Counted from the first letter of the stretch, positions 37,098 to 47,694 are shown. The stretch is 64,000 nucleotides of DNA from Dolichospermum sp. LEGE 00240 (GCF_015207875.1 NZ_JADEVZ010000016.1:17069-81068), one strand, 5' to 3'. Translations and numbers: made by a program. Notes: generated from the sequence alone by a model not told the origin.

Positions 37098-39197
37098 ATG
37101 TTAAAAGTATTTGCAGACAGAGGTGGTACATTTACAGATATAGTTGCTGTCACTAATAATCAAACAATAATCAACAGACTTTTAAAACATCAAGAACGGT
37201 TTTTAATCGTTCCTCTCCCTAATCAAGAATGGATAGTAGTCTATAAATTACTCTCAGAAAATCCCGAACAATATCAAGATGCCGTCATTCAAGGTATTCG
37301 GGATATTTTGGGTATTTCCAACCAAGAACCTATTCCGACTGAAGCCATAGAAATCGTCAAAATGGGAACAACAGTAGCCACAAATGCACTGTTAGAAAGA
37401 AAAGGAGATCGGGTAGTTCTAGCTATTACGAAAGGCTTTAAAGATGGGTTGAGAATAGGTTATCAAAATCGTCCCAGTATCTTTGCTAGACAGATAATTT
37501 TACCCACCATGTTGTATGAGCAGGTAATTGAAATAGAGGAACGTTATGATGCTCATGGACAGGAATTAATAGCCGTCAATATTCAACAAACTAAACATGA
37601 TTTACAAGCGGCTTATGACACAGGAATTAGCAGTTGTGCCATTGTTTTTATGCACAGCGATCGCTATCCCAAACATGAACAACAAGTAGCACAAATAGCC
37701 AAAGAAATCGGCTTTACACAAATCTCCATATCCCATCAAGTTAGTCCATTAATGAAATTAGTTAGCCGAGGAGATACAACCGTAGTAGATGCTTATTTAA
37801 CTCCGATTTTGCGGCACTACATTAACAAAGTAGCCAGTCAAATCCCTGGAGTTAAATTAATGTTCATGAAATCTGATGGTGGGTTAACAGACGCAGAACA
37901 ATTTCAAGGAAAAGATAGTATTTTAAGTGGACCCGCTGGCGGTATTGTCGGAGCAATTCAAACTAGTAAAAGAGCAGGTTTTCAATTAGTAATTACCTTT
38001 GATATGGGTGGAACAAGTACAGATGTTGCTCACTTCAAAGGAGAATATGAACGCCAATTAGACTCAGAAATTGCAGGTGCGCGGATGCGAGTTCCCGTAT
38101 TAGCAATTAACACCATTGCAGCCGGAGGCGGTTCAATTTTATATTTTGATGGTTCTAGTTATCGTGTCGGACCCCAATCTGCGGGTGCAAATCCAGGACC
38201 AGCTTGTTACCGACGTGGAGGACAATTAACCGTCACAGATGCTAACGTCATGTTAGGAAAAATTCACCCTCAATATTTCCCCTCTGTATTTGGCATTGCA
38301 GGCAATTTACCCTTAGATAAAGATATTGTTAAAAAACAATTTATCCAACTCTCCCAGGCGATTGTAGCCGCCACAGGCAACAGTTCTACACCCGAACAAG
38401 TAGCAGACGGATTTATAGCGATCGCTGTCGAAAATATGGCAAATGCCATCAAAAAAATCAGTTTACAAAAAGGTTATGATGTCAGCGAATATGTCCTTTG
38501 TTGTTTTGGTGGTGCAGGAGGACAAGTTGCTTGTTTAATTGCCGATACTTTAGGCATGAAAAAGATATTTCTTCACCCCTACGCAGGAGTTCTTTCTGCT
38601 TATGGCATGGGATTAGCTGATATTCGCTCAATTAAAGAAACAGGCGTAGAAAAACCTTTAAATCAAACATTAATTCCGCAATTACAGCAATTAATGATAT
38701 CCTTAGAAACCCAAGCGAAAACTACGATTAACTCCGATAAAACAAGTAAAGAAAAAATAGTCCAAAAAATTAACTTAAAATATGATGGGACTAACTCTAC
38801 ATTAAACATTAATTTTGCCGATGATGTGGCATTAATGCGAAAAGAATTTGAAACTGAGCATAAAAATAGATATGGTTTCATTCAAACTGAGAAAACCTTA
38901 ATTGTCGAATCAGTCTCAGTAGAAGTAGTTCAAAAAATGGACACTCCTGAAGAACCATTAATTACTCGTAATCGTCCTTTCGAGCAAAATCCCACACCTG
39001 TGGAAATAGTAAAAATGTTTACGGCTGATAAATGGCATGATACCCCTGTGTATTACCGGGATAATTTACAACCAGAAGATATTATTGTCGGACCTGCTAT
39101 CATTGTCGAAAAAATTAGCACAATTGTCGTTGAACCTCACTGGGAAGCAACATTAACAAAACAAAATCACTTAATTTTACAACGCCATTTCTCGTAG
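37098..39197 (+). CDS. 5-oxoprolinase/hydantoinase, HyuA-type subunit
   Basis: 699 residues, ASKHA-type ATPase fold. The N-terminal FADRGGTFTDIVAV has the RGGTFTD variant seen in 5-oxoprolinases (hydantoinase A usually has VGGTFTD); further motifs are VKMGTTVATNALLERKGDR, SGPAGGIVGA, FDMGGTSTDVA and CCFGGAGGQVA. ATP-dependent opening of 5-oxoproline to glutamate (glutathione salvage) is the likely reaction. In many organisms this half is fused to the HyuB half; here they are separated by a Uma2 gene. The glutathione theme fits gor nearby. Confidence 0.85.
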   Translation: MLKVFADRGGTFTDIVAVTNNQTIINRLLKHQERFLIVPLPNQEWIVVYKLLSENPEQYQDAVIQGIRDILGISNQEPIPTEAIEIVKMGTTVATNALLERKGDRVVLAITKGFKDGLRIGYQNRPSIFARQIILPTMLYEQVIEIEERYDAHGQELIAVNIQQTKHDLQAAYDTGISSCAIVFMHSDRYPKHEQQVAQIAKEIGFTQISISHQVSPLMKLVSRGDTTVVDAYLTPILRHYINKVASQIPGVKLMFMKSDGGLTDAEQFQGKDSILSGPAGGIVGAIQTSKRAGFQLVITFDMGGTSTDVAHFKGEYERQLDSEIAGARMRVPVLAINTIAAGGGSILYFDGSSYRVGPQSAGANPGPACYRRGGQLTVTDANVMLGKIHPQYFPSVFGIAGNLPLDKDIVKKQFIQLSQAIVAATGNSSTPEQVADGFIAIAVENMANAIKKISLQKGYDVSEYVLCCFGGAGGQVACLIADTLGMKKIFLHPYAGVLSAYGMGLADIRSIKETGVEKPLNQTLIPQLQQLMISLETQAKTTINSDKTSKEKIVQKINLKYDGTNSTLNINFADDVALMRKEFETEHKNRYGFIQTEKTLIVESVSVEVVQKMDTPEEPLITRNRPFEQNPTPVEIVKMFTADKWHDTPVYYRDNLQPEDIIVGPAIIVEKISTIVVEPHWEATLTKQNHLILQRHFS

Positions 39198-39228
39198 GTT
39201 GGGTTGAGCCTTTGCGAAACCCAACATT
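39194..39228. repeat. GTAGGTTGGGTT hairpin repeat, left of Uma2
   Basis: GTAGGTTGGGTTGAGCC, then GCGAAACCCAACAT: inverted GTTGGGTT/AACCCAAC arms. A near-identical hairpin lies at 40041-40072 on the other side of the Uma2 gene, and a third at 47868-47895. Such repeats are common in cyanobacteria. Confidence 0.65.
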
Positions 39229-39351
39229 TCCAAAGAAAATAAGATTTTCAAAATATTTGAACGCAGATAAACACAGATAAGACCTTGAATGGATTAATTA
39301 TCAATTGGTAATTAATGTTAGAATAAACAAATAACTACTTAGTATCATATC

Positions 39352-40032
39352 ATGATGATTACTCAAGAAATAGCATCTGAAAAAAGCATCTCTCCAGACG
39401 TTATTTTTCCTCCCAGTGACCTATATAGTGATGAACCTCCCGTGGAAACAGAACTACACCTACGACAAATAATCCTACTTTTCAAATGTTTGGAATGGTT
39501 ATGGAAAGATAGAAGTGATTTCTATGCGGCGGGAAATCTGAGTATTTATTATAGTCCACATCAGAAGAAAACAGAAAATTTTCGTGGACCTGATTTTTTT
39601 GTAGTCTTAGGAACTGACAGAAAAACTCGGAAAAGTTGGGTAGTGTGGGAAGAAAACGGTAAATATCCTCATGTAATTGTCGAAATTCTCTCACCAACAA
39701 CAGCTAAAACTGATAGAGAATCAAAAAAAGAACTTTATCAAGAAACTTTCCGCACACCTGACTATTTTTGGTTTGATCCTTATACATTAGAATTTGCAGG
39801 TTTTCATATCACAGACGGAAAATATCAACCGATAAAAGCCACCGAAAAAGGACATTTATGGAGTGAACAATTAGGGTTATATTTGGGAATTCATGAGGGT
39901 TTATTACGTTACTTCACATTAGAAGGAAATTTAGTACCTACACCTGAAGAAACCGCAGAGCAGGAAACTCAAAGAGCAGAACGTTTGTCCACAAAACTGC
40001 GGGAACTAAATATAGATCCAGATACAATTTAA
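39352..40032 (+). CDS. Uma2-family (DUF820) PD-(D/E)XK endonuclease-like protein
   Basis: 226 residues. The PD-(D/E)XK core of Uma2 is clear: RGPDFFVVLG (Asp), HVIVEILSPTTAK (Glu-x-Leu/Lys segment), KKELYQETFRTPDYFWFDPYTLEFAGF, and a charged C-terminal helix (EETAEQETQRAERLSTKLREL). Uma2 genes are multi-copy in cyanobacteria, of unknown role. It lies between the two halves of an oxoprolinase and is flanked by matching hairpin repeats, suggesting that it moved in as a unit. Confidence 0.9.
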   Translation: MMITQEIASEKSISPDVIFPPSDLYSDEPPVETELHLRQIILLFKCLEWLWKDRSDFYAAGNLSIYYSPHQKKTENFRGPDFFVVLGTDRKTRKSWVVWEENGKYPHVIVEILSPTTAKTDRESKKELYQETFRTPDYFWFDPYTLEFAGFHITDGKYQPIKATEKGHLWSEQLGLYLGIHEGLLRYFTLEGNLVPTPEETAEQETQRAERLSTKLRELNIDPDTI

Positions 40033-40040
40033 TAAAAAAT

Positions 40041-40072
40041 GTAGGTTGGGTTGACGCAAGGAAACCCAACAT
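40041..40072. repeat. GTAGGTTGGGTT hairpin repeat, right of Uma2
   Basis: GTAGGTTGGGTTGACGCAAG, then GAAACCCAACAT, the partner of the repeat at 39194-39228. Confidence 0.65.
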
Positions 40073-40105
40073 ATTGTTTATCTTAAAATTAATTAAGAGA
40101 AAAAA

Positions 40106-41656
40106 ATGTACACCACATCTCAACCAGATCCCATTCGCCTAGAAATATTCAAAAACCTCTATCAATTCATCGCCGAACAAATGGGAATTGTGCTGCAAAA
40201 TACCGCAACATCAGTTAATATTAAAGAACGGCTAGATTTTTCCTGTGCTATTTTTGATGCTTCCGGTTCATTAGTTGCAAATGCACCTCATATTCCTGTA
40301 CATTTAGGCTCAATGAGTGAAAGTGTCCGCAGTTTAATTAATGATCAAGGTGACACTATCAAACCAGGAAATGTTTATTTATCAAATAACCCCTACAACG
40401 GGGGAACACATTTACCTGATGTCACAGCCATTACCCCAATTTTTGATGGAGAAAAAACACAAATTATCTTTTATGTTGCTTCTCGTGGACATCAAGCAGA
40501 TATAGGTGGTATTACTCCTGGTTCTATGCCTCCTCACAGTACCACAGTCGCAGAAGAAGGAATTATATTTGATAATTTTCTCTTAGTTGAACAGGGAGAC
40601 TTTCAAGAAACAGCCGTGAGAAATTATCTCTTAAATCATCCCTATCCTAGTCGAAATCCTGATCAAAATATTGCCGATTTTAAAGCTCAAATAGCTGCTA
40701 ATGAAAGGGGAGTCCAAGAACTTGGTAAAATGGTCAATCAATATGGAATCACAACAGTACAAACTTATATGCAGTTTGTCCAAAATAATGCTGAAGAATC
40801 CGTCAGAAAAGCGATTGATGTCCTCAAAGATGGTGCATTTATTTATGAAATGGATGGCGGTGCAAAAATTCAGGTTGCGGTGACAATTAACCGAGAAAAT
40901 CGGAGTGCCAAAATTGATTTTATGGGAACATCTGCACAACTAAATAGTAATTTTAATGCTCCCAAAGCCGTAACACAAGCAGCCATTTTGTATGTGTTTC
41001 GGACTCTAGTTGATGATAATATTCCTCTCAATGCTGGATGTCTTAAACCTTTAGAAATTATTATTCCTGAAGGCTGTATGTTAAACCCAATTTATCCCGC
41101 AGCAGTGGTAGCAGGAAATGTAGAAACTTCCCAAACAATTGTTGATGCTTTATATGGTGCATTGGGTGTCATGGCTGCTTCCCAGGGAACGATGAATAAT
41201 TTTACTTTTGGAAATGAAAAATATCAATATTATGAAACCATTTGTGGTGGTTCAGGTGCGGGGATGAATTTTCATGGTACTGATGCAATTCATACACACA
41301 TGACTAACTCCCGTCTAACTGATCCAGAAGTTTTAGAAACTCGTTATCCTATTCAAGTAGAAAGCTTTAGTTTGCGTTCTGATAGTGGTGGTAAAGGCAA
41401 ATACACAGGTGGAAATGGCGTAATTCGTCGTCTTAAATTTCTCGAACCAATGACAGCTAATATTCTTTCTAGTCATCGGTTAATTCCTCCCTTTGGTTTG
41501 GATGGTGGAGACAGCGGAAAAGTGGGAAGAAACTGGATAAAACGTGAAAATGGAACTGAAGAAAATTTAGGGAATACAGCTACAGTAGAGATGCAACCGG
41601 GGGATGTTTTTATCATAGAAACTCCTGGAGGTGGAGGATTTGGTAAGGTTTTGTGA
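40106..41656 (+). CDS. 5-oxoprolinase/hydantoinase, HyuB-type subunit
   Basis: 516 residues, hydantoinase B domain. Typical segments: [70 protein letters not shown], and the C-terminal ETPGGGGFG. It would form one enzyme with the HyuA-type subunit upstream. Distance to that gene is about 900 bases, with the Uma2 gene between. GAGAAA before the ATG is a weak ribosome site. Confidence 0.88.
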   Translation: MYTTSQPDPIRLEIFKNLYQFIAEQMGIVLQNTATSVNIKERLDFSCAIFDASGSLVANAPHIPVHLGSMSESVRSLINDQGDTIKPGNVYLSNNPYNGGTHLPDVTAITPIFDGEKTQIIFYVASRGHQADIGGITPGSMPPHSTTVAEEGIIFDNFLLVEQGDFQETAVRNYLLNHPYPSRNPDQNIADFKAQIAANERGVQELGKMVNQYGITTVQTYMQFVQNNAEESVRKAIDVLKDGAFIYEMDGGAKIQVAVTINRENRSAKIDFMGTSAQLNSNFNAPKAVTQAAILYVFRTLVDDNIPLNAGCLKPLEIIIPEGCMLNPIYPAAVVAGNVETSQTIVDALYGALGVMAASQGTMNNFTFGNEKYQYYETICGGSGAGMNFHGTDAIHTHMTNSRLTDPEVLETRYPIQVESFSLRSDSGGKGKYTGGNGVIRRLKFLEPMTANILSSHRLIPPFGLDGGDSGKVGRNWIKRENGTEENLGNTATVEMQPGDVFIIETPGGGGFGKVL

Positions 41657-41884
41657 ATGTAACATGACTTACGCAACTGGCATATTGGTAGGGTGCTTTA
41701 CTACTGCATAAATCCTGTAAATAAACAGAATTAATTATCATCTATTCTTTTATCCTGTTAATCTTGTAATCTTGAGTATCCTGATATGGCTTACGCCACG
41801 CTACGCTATCAGATACTTTTCTATAAAATTGTATTTTTAGTTAAAATAGCTATAAAACACATTTTCATTGTTTAATCTCAACTC

Positions 41885-42148
41885 ATGCAATTAATTCTCT
41901 ACAGCAAACCCGGTTGTCATCTTTGTGAAGGATTACAGGAAAAACTGGAACAAATCAAAAATCTCAGTTTTGAGTTAGAAGTACGCGATATTACCACCCG
42001 TGATGATTGGTTTGCAGTATATCAATATGAAATTCCGGTACTATATTTACTCACTGGCGACGGTAGAGAAAAACCTATACCCCGTCCTTCTCCTCGTCTG
42101 AGTGTGGAACGGTTGGAAAAAATGTTAAGTGATTATGTGAAAAGCTAA
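41885..42148 (+). CDS. Glutaredoxin-like DUF836 protein
   Basis: 87 residues with a thioredoxin-fold N-terminus MQLILYSKPGCHLCEGLQ (Cys11 and Cys14 as CxxC), and the cis-proline region YEIPVLYL. DUF836 members are small glutaredoxin-like proteins; the partner and role are not known. It lies upstream of, and convergent with, glutathione reductase, which fits a thiol-redox neighbourhood. Confidence 0.88.
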   Translation: MQLILYSKPGCHLCEGLQEKLEQIKNLSFELEVRDITTRDDWFAVYQYEIPVLYLLTGDGREKPIPRPSPRLSVERLEKMLSDYVKS

Positions 42149-42356
42149 AATCGGCCGTTACAAGCCATATTCCGCAATTCATTTTGTCATACACCAAGAT
42201 TACCAATATCGGGCTAATAATGGTCAGATAGGGAAGGAATTTTCTTCTTTCTTCTTTCTTTCTCCTGAACTCCTGAACTCCGAACTTACCCTGATTTGAT
42301 AACATTTTTTGAAGCACAAGTATGTGACATTTTGAAGTGCGGAATGCCAGTTAAAA

Positions 42357-42383
42357 GGTGCGTTACGCTGTTGCTAACGCACC
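42357..42383 (-). terminator. Hairpin terminator after glutathione reductase
   Basis: The arms GGTGCGTTA and TAACGCACC flank a 9-base loop; on the minus strand, TTTT follows directly. It starts 10 bases after the gor stop. The sequence belongs to the GGTGCGTTACGCTG repeat family, apparently recruited as terminator. Confidence 0.65.
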
Positions 42384-42392
42384 CTACTTTTA

Positions 42393-43769
42393 TTATCTCA
42401 TGGTAACAAATTCCTCTGCTGCGGAGGGATGAATACCTACAGTGGCATCAAAATCAGCTTTGGTCGCGCCCATTTTTACTGCAATAGCGACACCTTGAAT
42501 AATTTCTGCGGCACTATCTCCCACCATGTGAGCGCCTAGAATTTTATCAGTGCTAGTATCTACTATTAGCTTCATCATGGTTTTCTCTTGCTTACCTGCC
42601 AAAGTGTAGTACATGGGGCGGAAGCTGGTACGATAAATTTTGATGTTGTCATCACCGAATTTGCCCCTAGCGTGGGCTTCTGTTAAACCGACTGTGGCCG
42701 CTTCTGGTGTGGTAAATACGGCTGTGGCAACGGTTTCATGACTAAATTCGCGGCGGTTGTTGCCAAATTCACTGTCAGCAAAAGCACGTCCTTCACCAAT
42801 GGCGACGGGGGTTAAATTTAAGCGGTCTGTGACATCACCAACAGCATAAATATGGGGTTGGCAAGTTTGACTGTATTCATTGACGGAAATTGCCTTTGAG
42901 GTGCTATATCCTGGTTCTTCTTCAGAACTGGGAACACAATCAAGTTGGGCATTTTCTAAGGCTAATCCTTCAATATTAGGACTGCGACCGGTTGCTACTA
43001 AAAATACATCAGCAATGATGGGTTCTTGGTCTCCAGATAAAGTTAGTTTTAGTCCTGCGTCCACTTTTTCTATTGCTGTCACTTGAGTATTTTGGATAAT
43101 GCGAATACCATGATTGGTCATTCCTTCTTGGATACTGGTGCGGATATCTTGGTCAAACCCGTTCAAAATTTGCTCTTTGCGGATAATCTGGGTAACTTCT
43201 GAACCCAAACCGCGCATAATACAGGCAAATTCACTACCGATATAACCAGCACCAATGATAGCGATATGTTTGGGTTGGGTTTTCAGGTGAAAGATTTCAT
43301 TGGAAGTAATGGCGTGTTCTATACCGGGGATTTCTGGTTTAACGGGACGACCACCGACAGCAATTAAAATTTTCGCGGCTGTATATTGTTTCCCGTTGAC
43401 TTCAACTGTGTGGGGGTCTATGAAGGTAGCACGACCGGAAATTAATTCTACTCCAGCTTTTTCTAAAAAGCTGATGTGAAGTTGGGAAAGTCTGTTAACT
43501 TCTTTGTCTATGGATGTGATGAAATGTTCCCAGTCAAATTTTACATCTCCCACTGTCCAACCATAACCTGCGGCTTCTTGAAATTGGGCGGGGAAGTGAG
43601 AACCGTAAACCATGAGTTTTTTGGGGACACAACCGCGAATTACACAAGTACCACCAACTAAATCATATTCGGCGATCGCCACTTTTGCACCATAACTGGC
43701 CGCCCGTTTAGAAGCAGCCAACCCCCCAGAACCAGCGCCAATCACAAATAAGTCGTAATCAAAAGTCAT
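42393..43769 (-). CDS. gor: Glutathione reductase
   Basis: 458 residues. FAD-binding N-terminus YDLFVIGAGSGGLAA, redox-active Cys42 and Cys47 in GGTCVIRGCVPKKLMVY (the plant/cyanobacterial form), NAD(P) domain IGAGYIGSEFACIM, and dimer-interface histidine/glutamate HPSAAEE. It reduces glutathione disulfide with NADPH. A sulfurtransferase lies 94 bases upstream on the same strand, so the two could share a transcript. Confidence 0.96.
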   Translation of the reverse strand: MTFDYDLFVIGAGSGGLAASKRAASYGAKVAIAEYDLVGGTCVIRGCVPKKLMVYGSHFPAQFQEAAGYGWTVGDVKFDWEHFITSIDKEVNRLSQLHISFLEKAGVELISGRATFIDPHTVEVNGKQYTAAKILIAVGGRPVKPEIPGIEHAITSNEIFHLKTQPKHIAIIGAGYIGSEFACIMRGLGSEVTQIIRKEQILNGFDQDIRTSIQEGMTNHGIRIIQNTQVTAIEKVDAGLKLTLSGDQEPIIADVFLVATGRSPNIEGLALENAQLDCVPSSEEEPGYSTSKAISVNEYSQTCQPHIYAVGDVTDRLNLTPVAIGEGRAFADSEFGNNRREFSHETVATAVFTTPEAATVGLTEAHARGKFGDDNIKIYRTSFRPMYYTLAGKQEKTMMKLIVDTSTDKILGAHMVGDSAAEIIQGVAIAVKMGATKADFDATVGIHPSAAEEFVTMR

Positions 43770-43863
43770 AAATTTCTACTTTTTTCACTAAAAATAGGCT
43801 ATTGAACTACATATAGTCAAACTGCCTAGATTTAATCTAACGTAACTGACAACTGACAACTAA

Positions 43864-44679
43864 CTAATAACTAATCCAATCACTCCAACTACCAGGGTAA
43901 AGTTTAGCGGAGGGAATTCCAGCTATGGCTAAAGAAAGTAAATTTACACAAGCTGTGACACCTGAACCACAATACACTAAAATTTCTTTATTTGTATCTA
44001 TATTTTGCCACCGTTGAGATTGTTCTAACTGGGGAATTACCCAGCCAGCAGCGTCCGTTACTTCTTGCCAGGGATAATTAACAGCACCAGGAATGTGTCC
44101 AGCAATTTTATCAATTGGTTCTTTTTCTCCACGATAACGTTCTCCTTCCCTAGAGTCTATTAAAACCACATTTTCACTATCTTTGTGATTTTTAACATAG
44201 GCAAAATCTACAACTTTATCCCCTTGTAATTGGGGAATAAATGTTCCTCTTTCCGCAGTAGGAATGACATCTGTAATGGCATAACCTGCTTTTTGCCAAC
44301 GGTCAAAACCACCATCTAAAACAGCTACTTGTTCATGTCCTAAATACCGCAATAACCACCATAAACGAGAGGCAAAAGCCAAGCGAGAATCATCATAAGC
44401 CACTACTAAAGTTTTTTGGGAATTTACCCCAATTGCTGATAACTTTTCAGCTAATTCTGTGATATTTGGTAAAGGATGTCTGCCCCCATGTTCTTGTACA
44501 GGACTAGATAAATCTTGATTTAAGTCTAAATAATAAGAACCTGGGATATGATTAGTTTGATACTGTTGTTTTCCTAATTGGCTATCAGCTAAAGAAAACC
44601 GACAATCAACAATCACAACTTGAGAATTCTTGAGGTTTGCAAACAGCCATTCTGGAGAAACAATAAATTGATTATTCAT
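43864..44679 (-). CDS. Thiosulfate/3-mercaptopyruvate sulfurtransferase (two rhodanese domains)
   Basis: 271 residues, tandem rhodanese domains. The inactive N-terminal domain has VDCRFSLADS and HIPGSYYLDL; the C-terminal domain has LIDSREGERYRGEKEP, HIPGAVNYPW and the catalytic loop YCGSGVTAC (first Cys about 237). CGSGVTA points to 3-mercaptopyruvate or thiosulfate sulfurtransferase. It lies just upstream of gor on the same strand. Confidence 0.93.
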   Translation of the reverse strand: MNNQFIVSPEWLFANLKNSQVVIVDCRFSLADSQLGKQQYQTNHIPGSYYLDLNQDLSSPVQEHGGRHPLPNITELAEKLSAIGVNSQKTLVVAYDDSRLAFASRLWWLLRYLGHEQVAVLDGGFDRWQKAGYAITDVIPTAERGTFIPQLQGDKVVDFAYVKNHKDSENVVLIDSREGERYRGEKEPIDKIAGHIPGAVNYPWQEVTDAAGWVIPQLEQSQRWQNIDTNKEILVYCGSGVTACVNLLSLAIAGIPSAKLYPGSWSDWISY

Positions 44680-44767
44680 TGGTAATTGGTAATTGGTAAT
44701 GACTCACCCAGGCTTTCTTCTTCTTTCTTCCTCCTGACTCCTGACTCCTGACTCCTAAAATCCTAAA

Positions 44768-45691
44768 ATGTTTATACCCCAACAAACGCAAGATGGTTCT
44801 TTTACCTTTTTTTCCACAGAGTTTAATGAAGCCTTTCATAGTCACTATGGAGCAAAACAGGAAAGTTTGCTAAAATTTGCGATTCCGACTCGATTACCAG
44901 TATTAGCCGAAACGGGATTTGTGCGGCTGTTAGATATTTGTTATGGTCTAGGATACAACACAGCGACAGCTTTACAGACAATTTGGCAAGTAAATCCTCG
45001 TTGTCGTGTGGAGGTGATTGGCTTAGAACTAAATCCCATTGTCTCCCAAGCAGCAATTAACCATCAGTTATTCAATGGTTGGGAGGACAAATATATAAAA
45101 ATTTTAACTCAAATAGGGTTTGAACATCAAGTCCACCTAGATTATTTGCAAGCTACTTTACTAATTGGTGATGCTAGAAACTTAATTCTCCAAGTACATG
45201 AATCAGGTTTTCAAGCAGATGCAATTTTTCTTGACCCCTTTTCACCTCCCCAATGTCCACAATTATGGACAGTGGAATTTATCCAAAACGTATCAGAATG
45301 CTTGGATCAAAATGGGTTACTGGCTACTTATTCCTGTGCGGCGGCGGTACGGACTGCGCTGTTAACTGCGGGTTTGGTTGTTGGTTCGACTCCACCAGTA
45401 GGGAGACGGACTCCAGGGACTATTGCTGGATATCCTCAACATGGTCAGGGATCAACTATATCCTCTTTGCCCCCTCTTTCTCAAGCTGAAGCCGAACATT
45501 TATTAACTCGTGCTGCTATTCCTTATCGAGATCCTAATTTAAGTGATACTGCTGAAGTGATCCTCAAAAGACGACAAGAGGAAGTGCAAGTTTCTACATT
45601 GGAATCAAGTTCACAATGGCGCAAAAGGTGGTTAAGATCGTCAACACCGCAGGAGATTTTACCTGAACAGTCAACAGGTAGCAATGATTAA
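44768..45691 (+). CDS. MnmD-like tRNA methyltransferase (MnmC N-terminal domain, DUF752)
   Basis: 307 residues. Class I methyltransferase fold with ETGFVRLLDICYGLGYNTAT (SAM loop), EVIGLELNP, GDARNLIL and the catalytic-region FLDPFSPPQCPQLW. It matches the DUF752/MnmD group, which methylates 5-aminomethyl-2-thiouridine in the tRNA wobble base. The FAD-dependent MnmC C-terminal domain is absent, as in other stand-alone forms. A short charged tail closes the protein. Confidence 0.88.
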   Translation: MFIPQQTQDGSFTFFSTEFNEAFHSHYGAKQESLLKFAIPTRLPVLAETGFVRLLDICYGLGYNTATALQTIWQVNPRCRVEVIGLELNPIVSQAAINHQLFNGWEDKYIKILTQIGFEHQVHLDYLQATLLIGDARNLILQVHESGFQADAIFLDPFSPPQCPQLWTVEFIQNVSECLDQNGLLATYSCAAAVRTALLTAGLVVGSTPPVGRRTPGTIAGYPQHGQGSTISSLPPLSQAEAEHLLTRAAIPYRDPNLSDTAEVILKRRQEEVQVSTLESSSQWRKRWLRSSTPQEILPEQSTGSND

Positions 45692-45760
45692 CTGATATGA
45701 TCTGGCATGGAAGGGAGTTAATCAAAAAAGTATTTATCACCAATTCACTGATATTTAATT

Positions 45761-47116
45761 ATGGTTGTTGTAGCAATTCTCGCGGCTGGAAAAGGTACAA
45801 GAATGAAATCTAATCTACCTAAAGTTTTACATTCCTTGGGTGGAATATCTTTAGTTGAACGCGTTATTGAAAGTGCTGAACCTCTTTCACCTTCCCGTAA
45901 GTTAGTGATTGTTGGTTATCAGTCCACAGAAGTAAAAACAGCTATGGATTCTATTTATGGTGTGGAATTTGTAGAACAGGCTGTACAATTAGGCACAGGT
46001 CATGCTATCCAACAATTACTTCCCCATTTAGAGGGTTATACTGGGGATTTATTGATTTTAAATGGCGATGTGCCTTTGTTACGGACAGCAACTTTAAAAA
46101 ACCTCTTACAAACTCACCAAGAAAATCAAAATTCCTGTACTATTCTGACTGCACAATTAGCAAATCCCCAAGGTTATGGTAGGGTTTTTCGGAATAGTGA
46201 GGGTATTGTCCAAAAAATAGTTGAGGATAAGGATTGTACTCCTAATCAAAGAGAAAATGATCGGGTAAATGCTGGTATTTATTGTTTTAATTGGCCTGAT
46301 TTAGCGAAGATATTACCAGATTTGCAAGCTAATAATGCTCAAAAAGAATATTACCTAACGGATGCTGTTACTCAAGTTGGTAAGGTAATGGCTGTAGATG
46401 TGAAAGATCATCAAGAAATTTTGGGAATTAATGATAGATTGCAATTGGCAACTGCTAATGATATTTTGCAAAAACGGATTAAGGAAAAATGGTTGTTAGC
46501 GGGGGTGACGTTAATTGATCCGGCAAGTATTACTATTGATGAAACGGTGGAATTACAGCCGGATGTGATTATTGAACCGCAAACCCATTTGCGAGGAAGG
46601 ACGGTGATTCAAGCTGGTAGTCGCATTGGTCCGGGAAGTTTAATTGAGAATAGTGAATTGGGTGAAAATGTCACGGTTCTGTATTCTGTAATTACAGATA
46701 GTGTGATTCAATCTCAAACTCGAATTGGACCTTACGCACATTTACGTGGTCACGCTGAGGTGGGTGTAGGTTGCAGAATTGGTAATTTTGTGGAGTTGAA
46801 AAATACCCAATTAGGCGATCGCACTAATGTAGCACACTTATCATATTTAGGCGATACCACAACCGGAACTCAGGTCAATGTTGGTGCGGGGACAATCACT
46901 GCTAATTATGACGGTGTGAAGAAGCATAGGACAATTATAGGCGATCGCAGCAAAACTGGTTCTAATACCGTGTTAGTTGCACCTATTACTGTCGGTAATG
47001 ATGTCTATATAGCCGCAGGTTCAACGGTGACAGAAGATGTCCCTGATGATTCTTTGGTAATTGCCAGAAGTCGTCAAGTTGTCAAACCAGGTTGGAAAAT
47101 GAAAACTGACAGTTAA
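45761..47116 (+). CDS. glmU: Bifunctional N-acetylglucosamine-1-phosphate uridyltransferase / glucosamine-1-phosphate acetyltransferase
   Basis: 451 residues. N-terminal pyrophosphorylase with [18 protein letters not shown] (UTP loop), [10 protein letters not shown] and GYGRVFR; C-terminal left-handed beta-helix hexapeptides from about 255 ([39 protein letters not shown]) with the acetyltransferase residues. It makes UDP-GlcNAc for peptidoglycan and lipopolysaccharide. A strong terminator follows. Confidence 0.97.
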   Translation: MVVVAILAAGKGTRMKSNLPKVLHSLGGISLVERVIESAEPLSPSRKLVIVGYQSTEVKTAMDSIYGVEFVEQAVQLGTGHAIQQLLPHLEGYTGDLLILNGDVPLLRTATLKNLLQTHQENQNSCTILTAQLANPQGYGRVFRNSEGIVQKIVEDKDCTPNQRENDRVNAGIYCFNWPDLAKILPDLQANNAQKEYYLTDAVTQVGKVMAVDVKDHQEILGINDRLQLATANDILQKRIKEKWLLAGVTLIDPASITIDETVELQPDVIIEPQTHLRGRTVIQAGSRIGPGSLIENSELGENVTVLYSVITDSVIQSQTRIGPYAHLRGHAEVGVGCRIGNFVELKNTQLGDRTNVAHLSYLGDTTTGTQVNVGAGTITANYDGVKKHRTIIGDRSKTGSNTVLVAPITVGNDVYIAAGSTVTEDVPDDSLVIARSRQVVKPGWKMKTDS

Positions 47117-47127
47117 TATTTTCCTAG

Positions 47128-47152
47128 GGTGCGTTTATTAACGCACCTTTTT
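47128..47152 (+). terminator. Rho-independent terminator after glmU
   Basis: The arms GGTGCGTT and AACGCACC, loop TATT, then TTTTT, starting 12 bases after the glmU stop. This is the clearest intrinsic terminator in the window. Confidence 0.88.
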
Positions 47153-47232
47153 ATGCAGAAAGTTGATTAATTTCTACTTAGGGTTTGCTGAATAAAGCTA
47201 CTTAATAAATTACCTGTTCTCATCGAGTAATT

Positions 47233-47682
47233 TTATTTTTGGTGACTACTCCGAATTATCCAATAACTAATGGATAGGGCAAGAATCGCAATCCCCAAAC
47301 CAATAATTTCTATACCTTCAGTAACTTTCAAATCAAGAATAATAATTTTTCTGGCAATAGCAATTAAAGAAGTGACAATAACTAATTCAACTTGTAAAAC
47401 GTGCTTTTTGAGGTAGCCAGTAATATTTTCTAGTATTTCTAAAGCAATTAAAACATTGAGAAATAGTCCAAAAATTTTAAACAATGTCTGACTAAAACTA
47501 CCTTCTTGGGAAGAAAGTATTTCCTTAAAAATAAATATTGCCAGGTCAGCAAGCGTGGCAAAAATTACTATTACCATAAAGAGAGATAGTAATTTAGCAA
47601 CTATTACCTCAATAATTTCGATCAAATGAATAAAGCTTTTATCACTCGTAAGTTCTAGAAAATTTTTAATAAACCTTCTCAT
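47233..47682 (-). CDS. PsiE-like membrane protein
   Basis: 149 residues from the ATG at 47682, which has AAGGAG 6 bases upstream; the frame is open further (to 47760) but that extension has no ribosome site. Four hydrophobic segments (LLSLFMVIVIFATLADLAIF, LFKIFGLFLNVLIALEIL, VELVIVTSLIAIARKIII and IIGLGIAILALSISYWII) fit the phosphate-starvation-inducible PsiE family. The function is unknown; I see no Pho box. Confidence 0.8.
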   Translation of the reverse strand: MRRFIKNFLELTSDKSFIHLIEIIEVIVAKLLSLFMVIVIFATLADLAIFIFKEILSSQEGSFSQTLFKIFGLFLNVLIALEILENITGYLKKHVLQVELVIVTSLIAIARKIIILDLKVTEGIEIIGLGIAILALSISYWIIRSSHQK

Positions 47683-47688
47683 TTGACA

Positions 47689-47694
47689 CTCCTT
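47689..47694 (-). promoter_or_regulatory. Shine-Dalgarno deciding the PsiE-like start
   Basis: AAGGAG on the minus strand, 6 bases before the ATG at 47682. It argues for the shorter protein. Confidence 0.75.
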
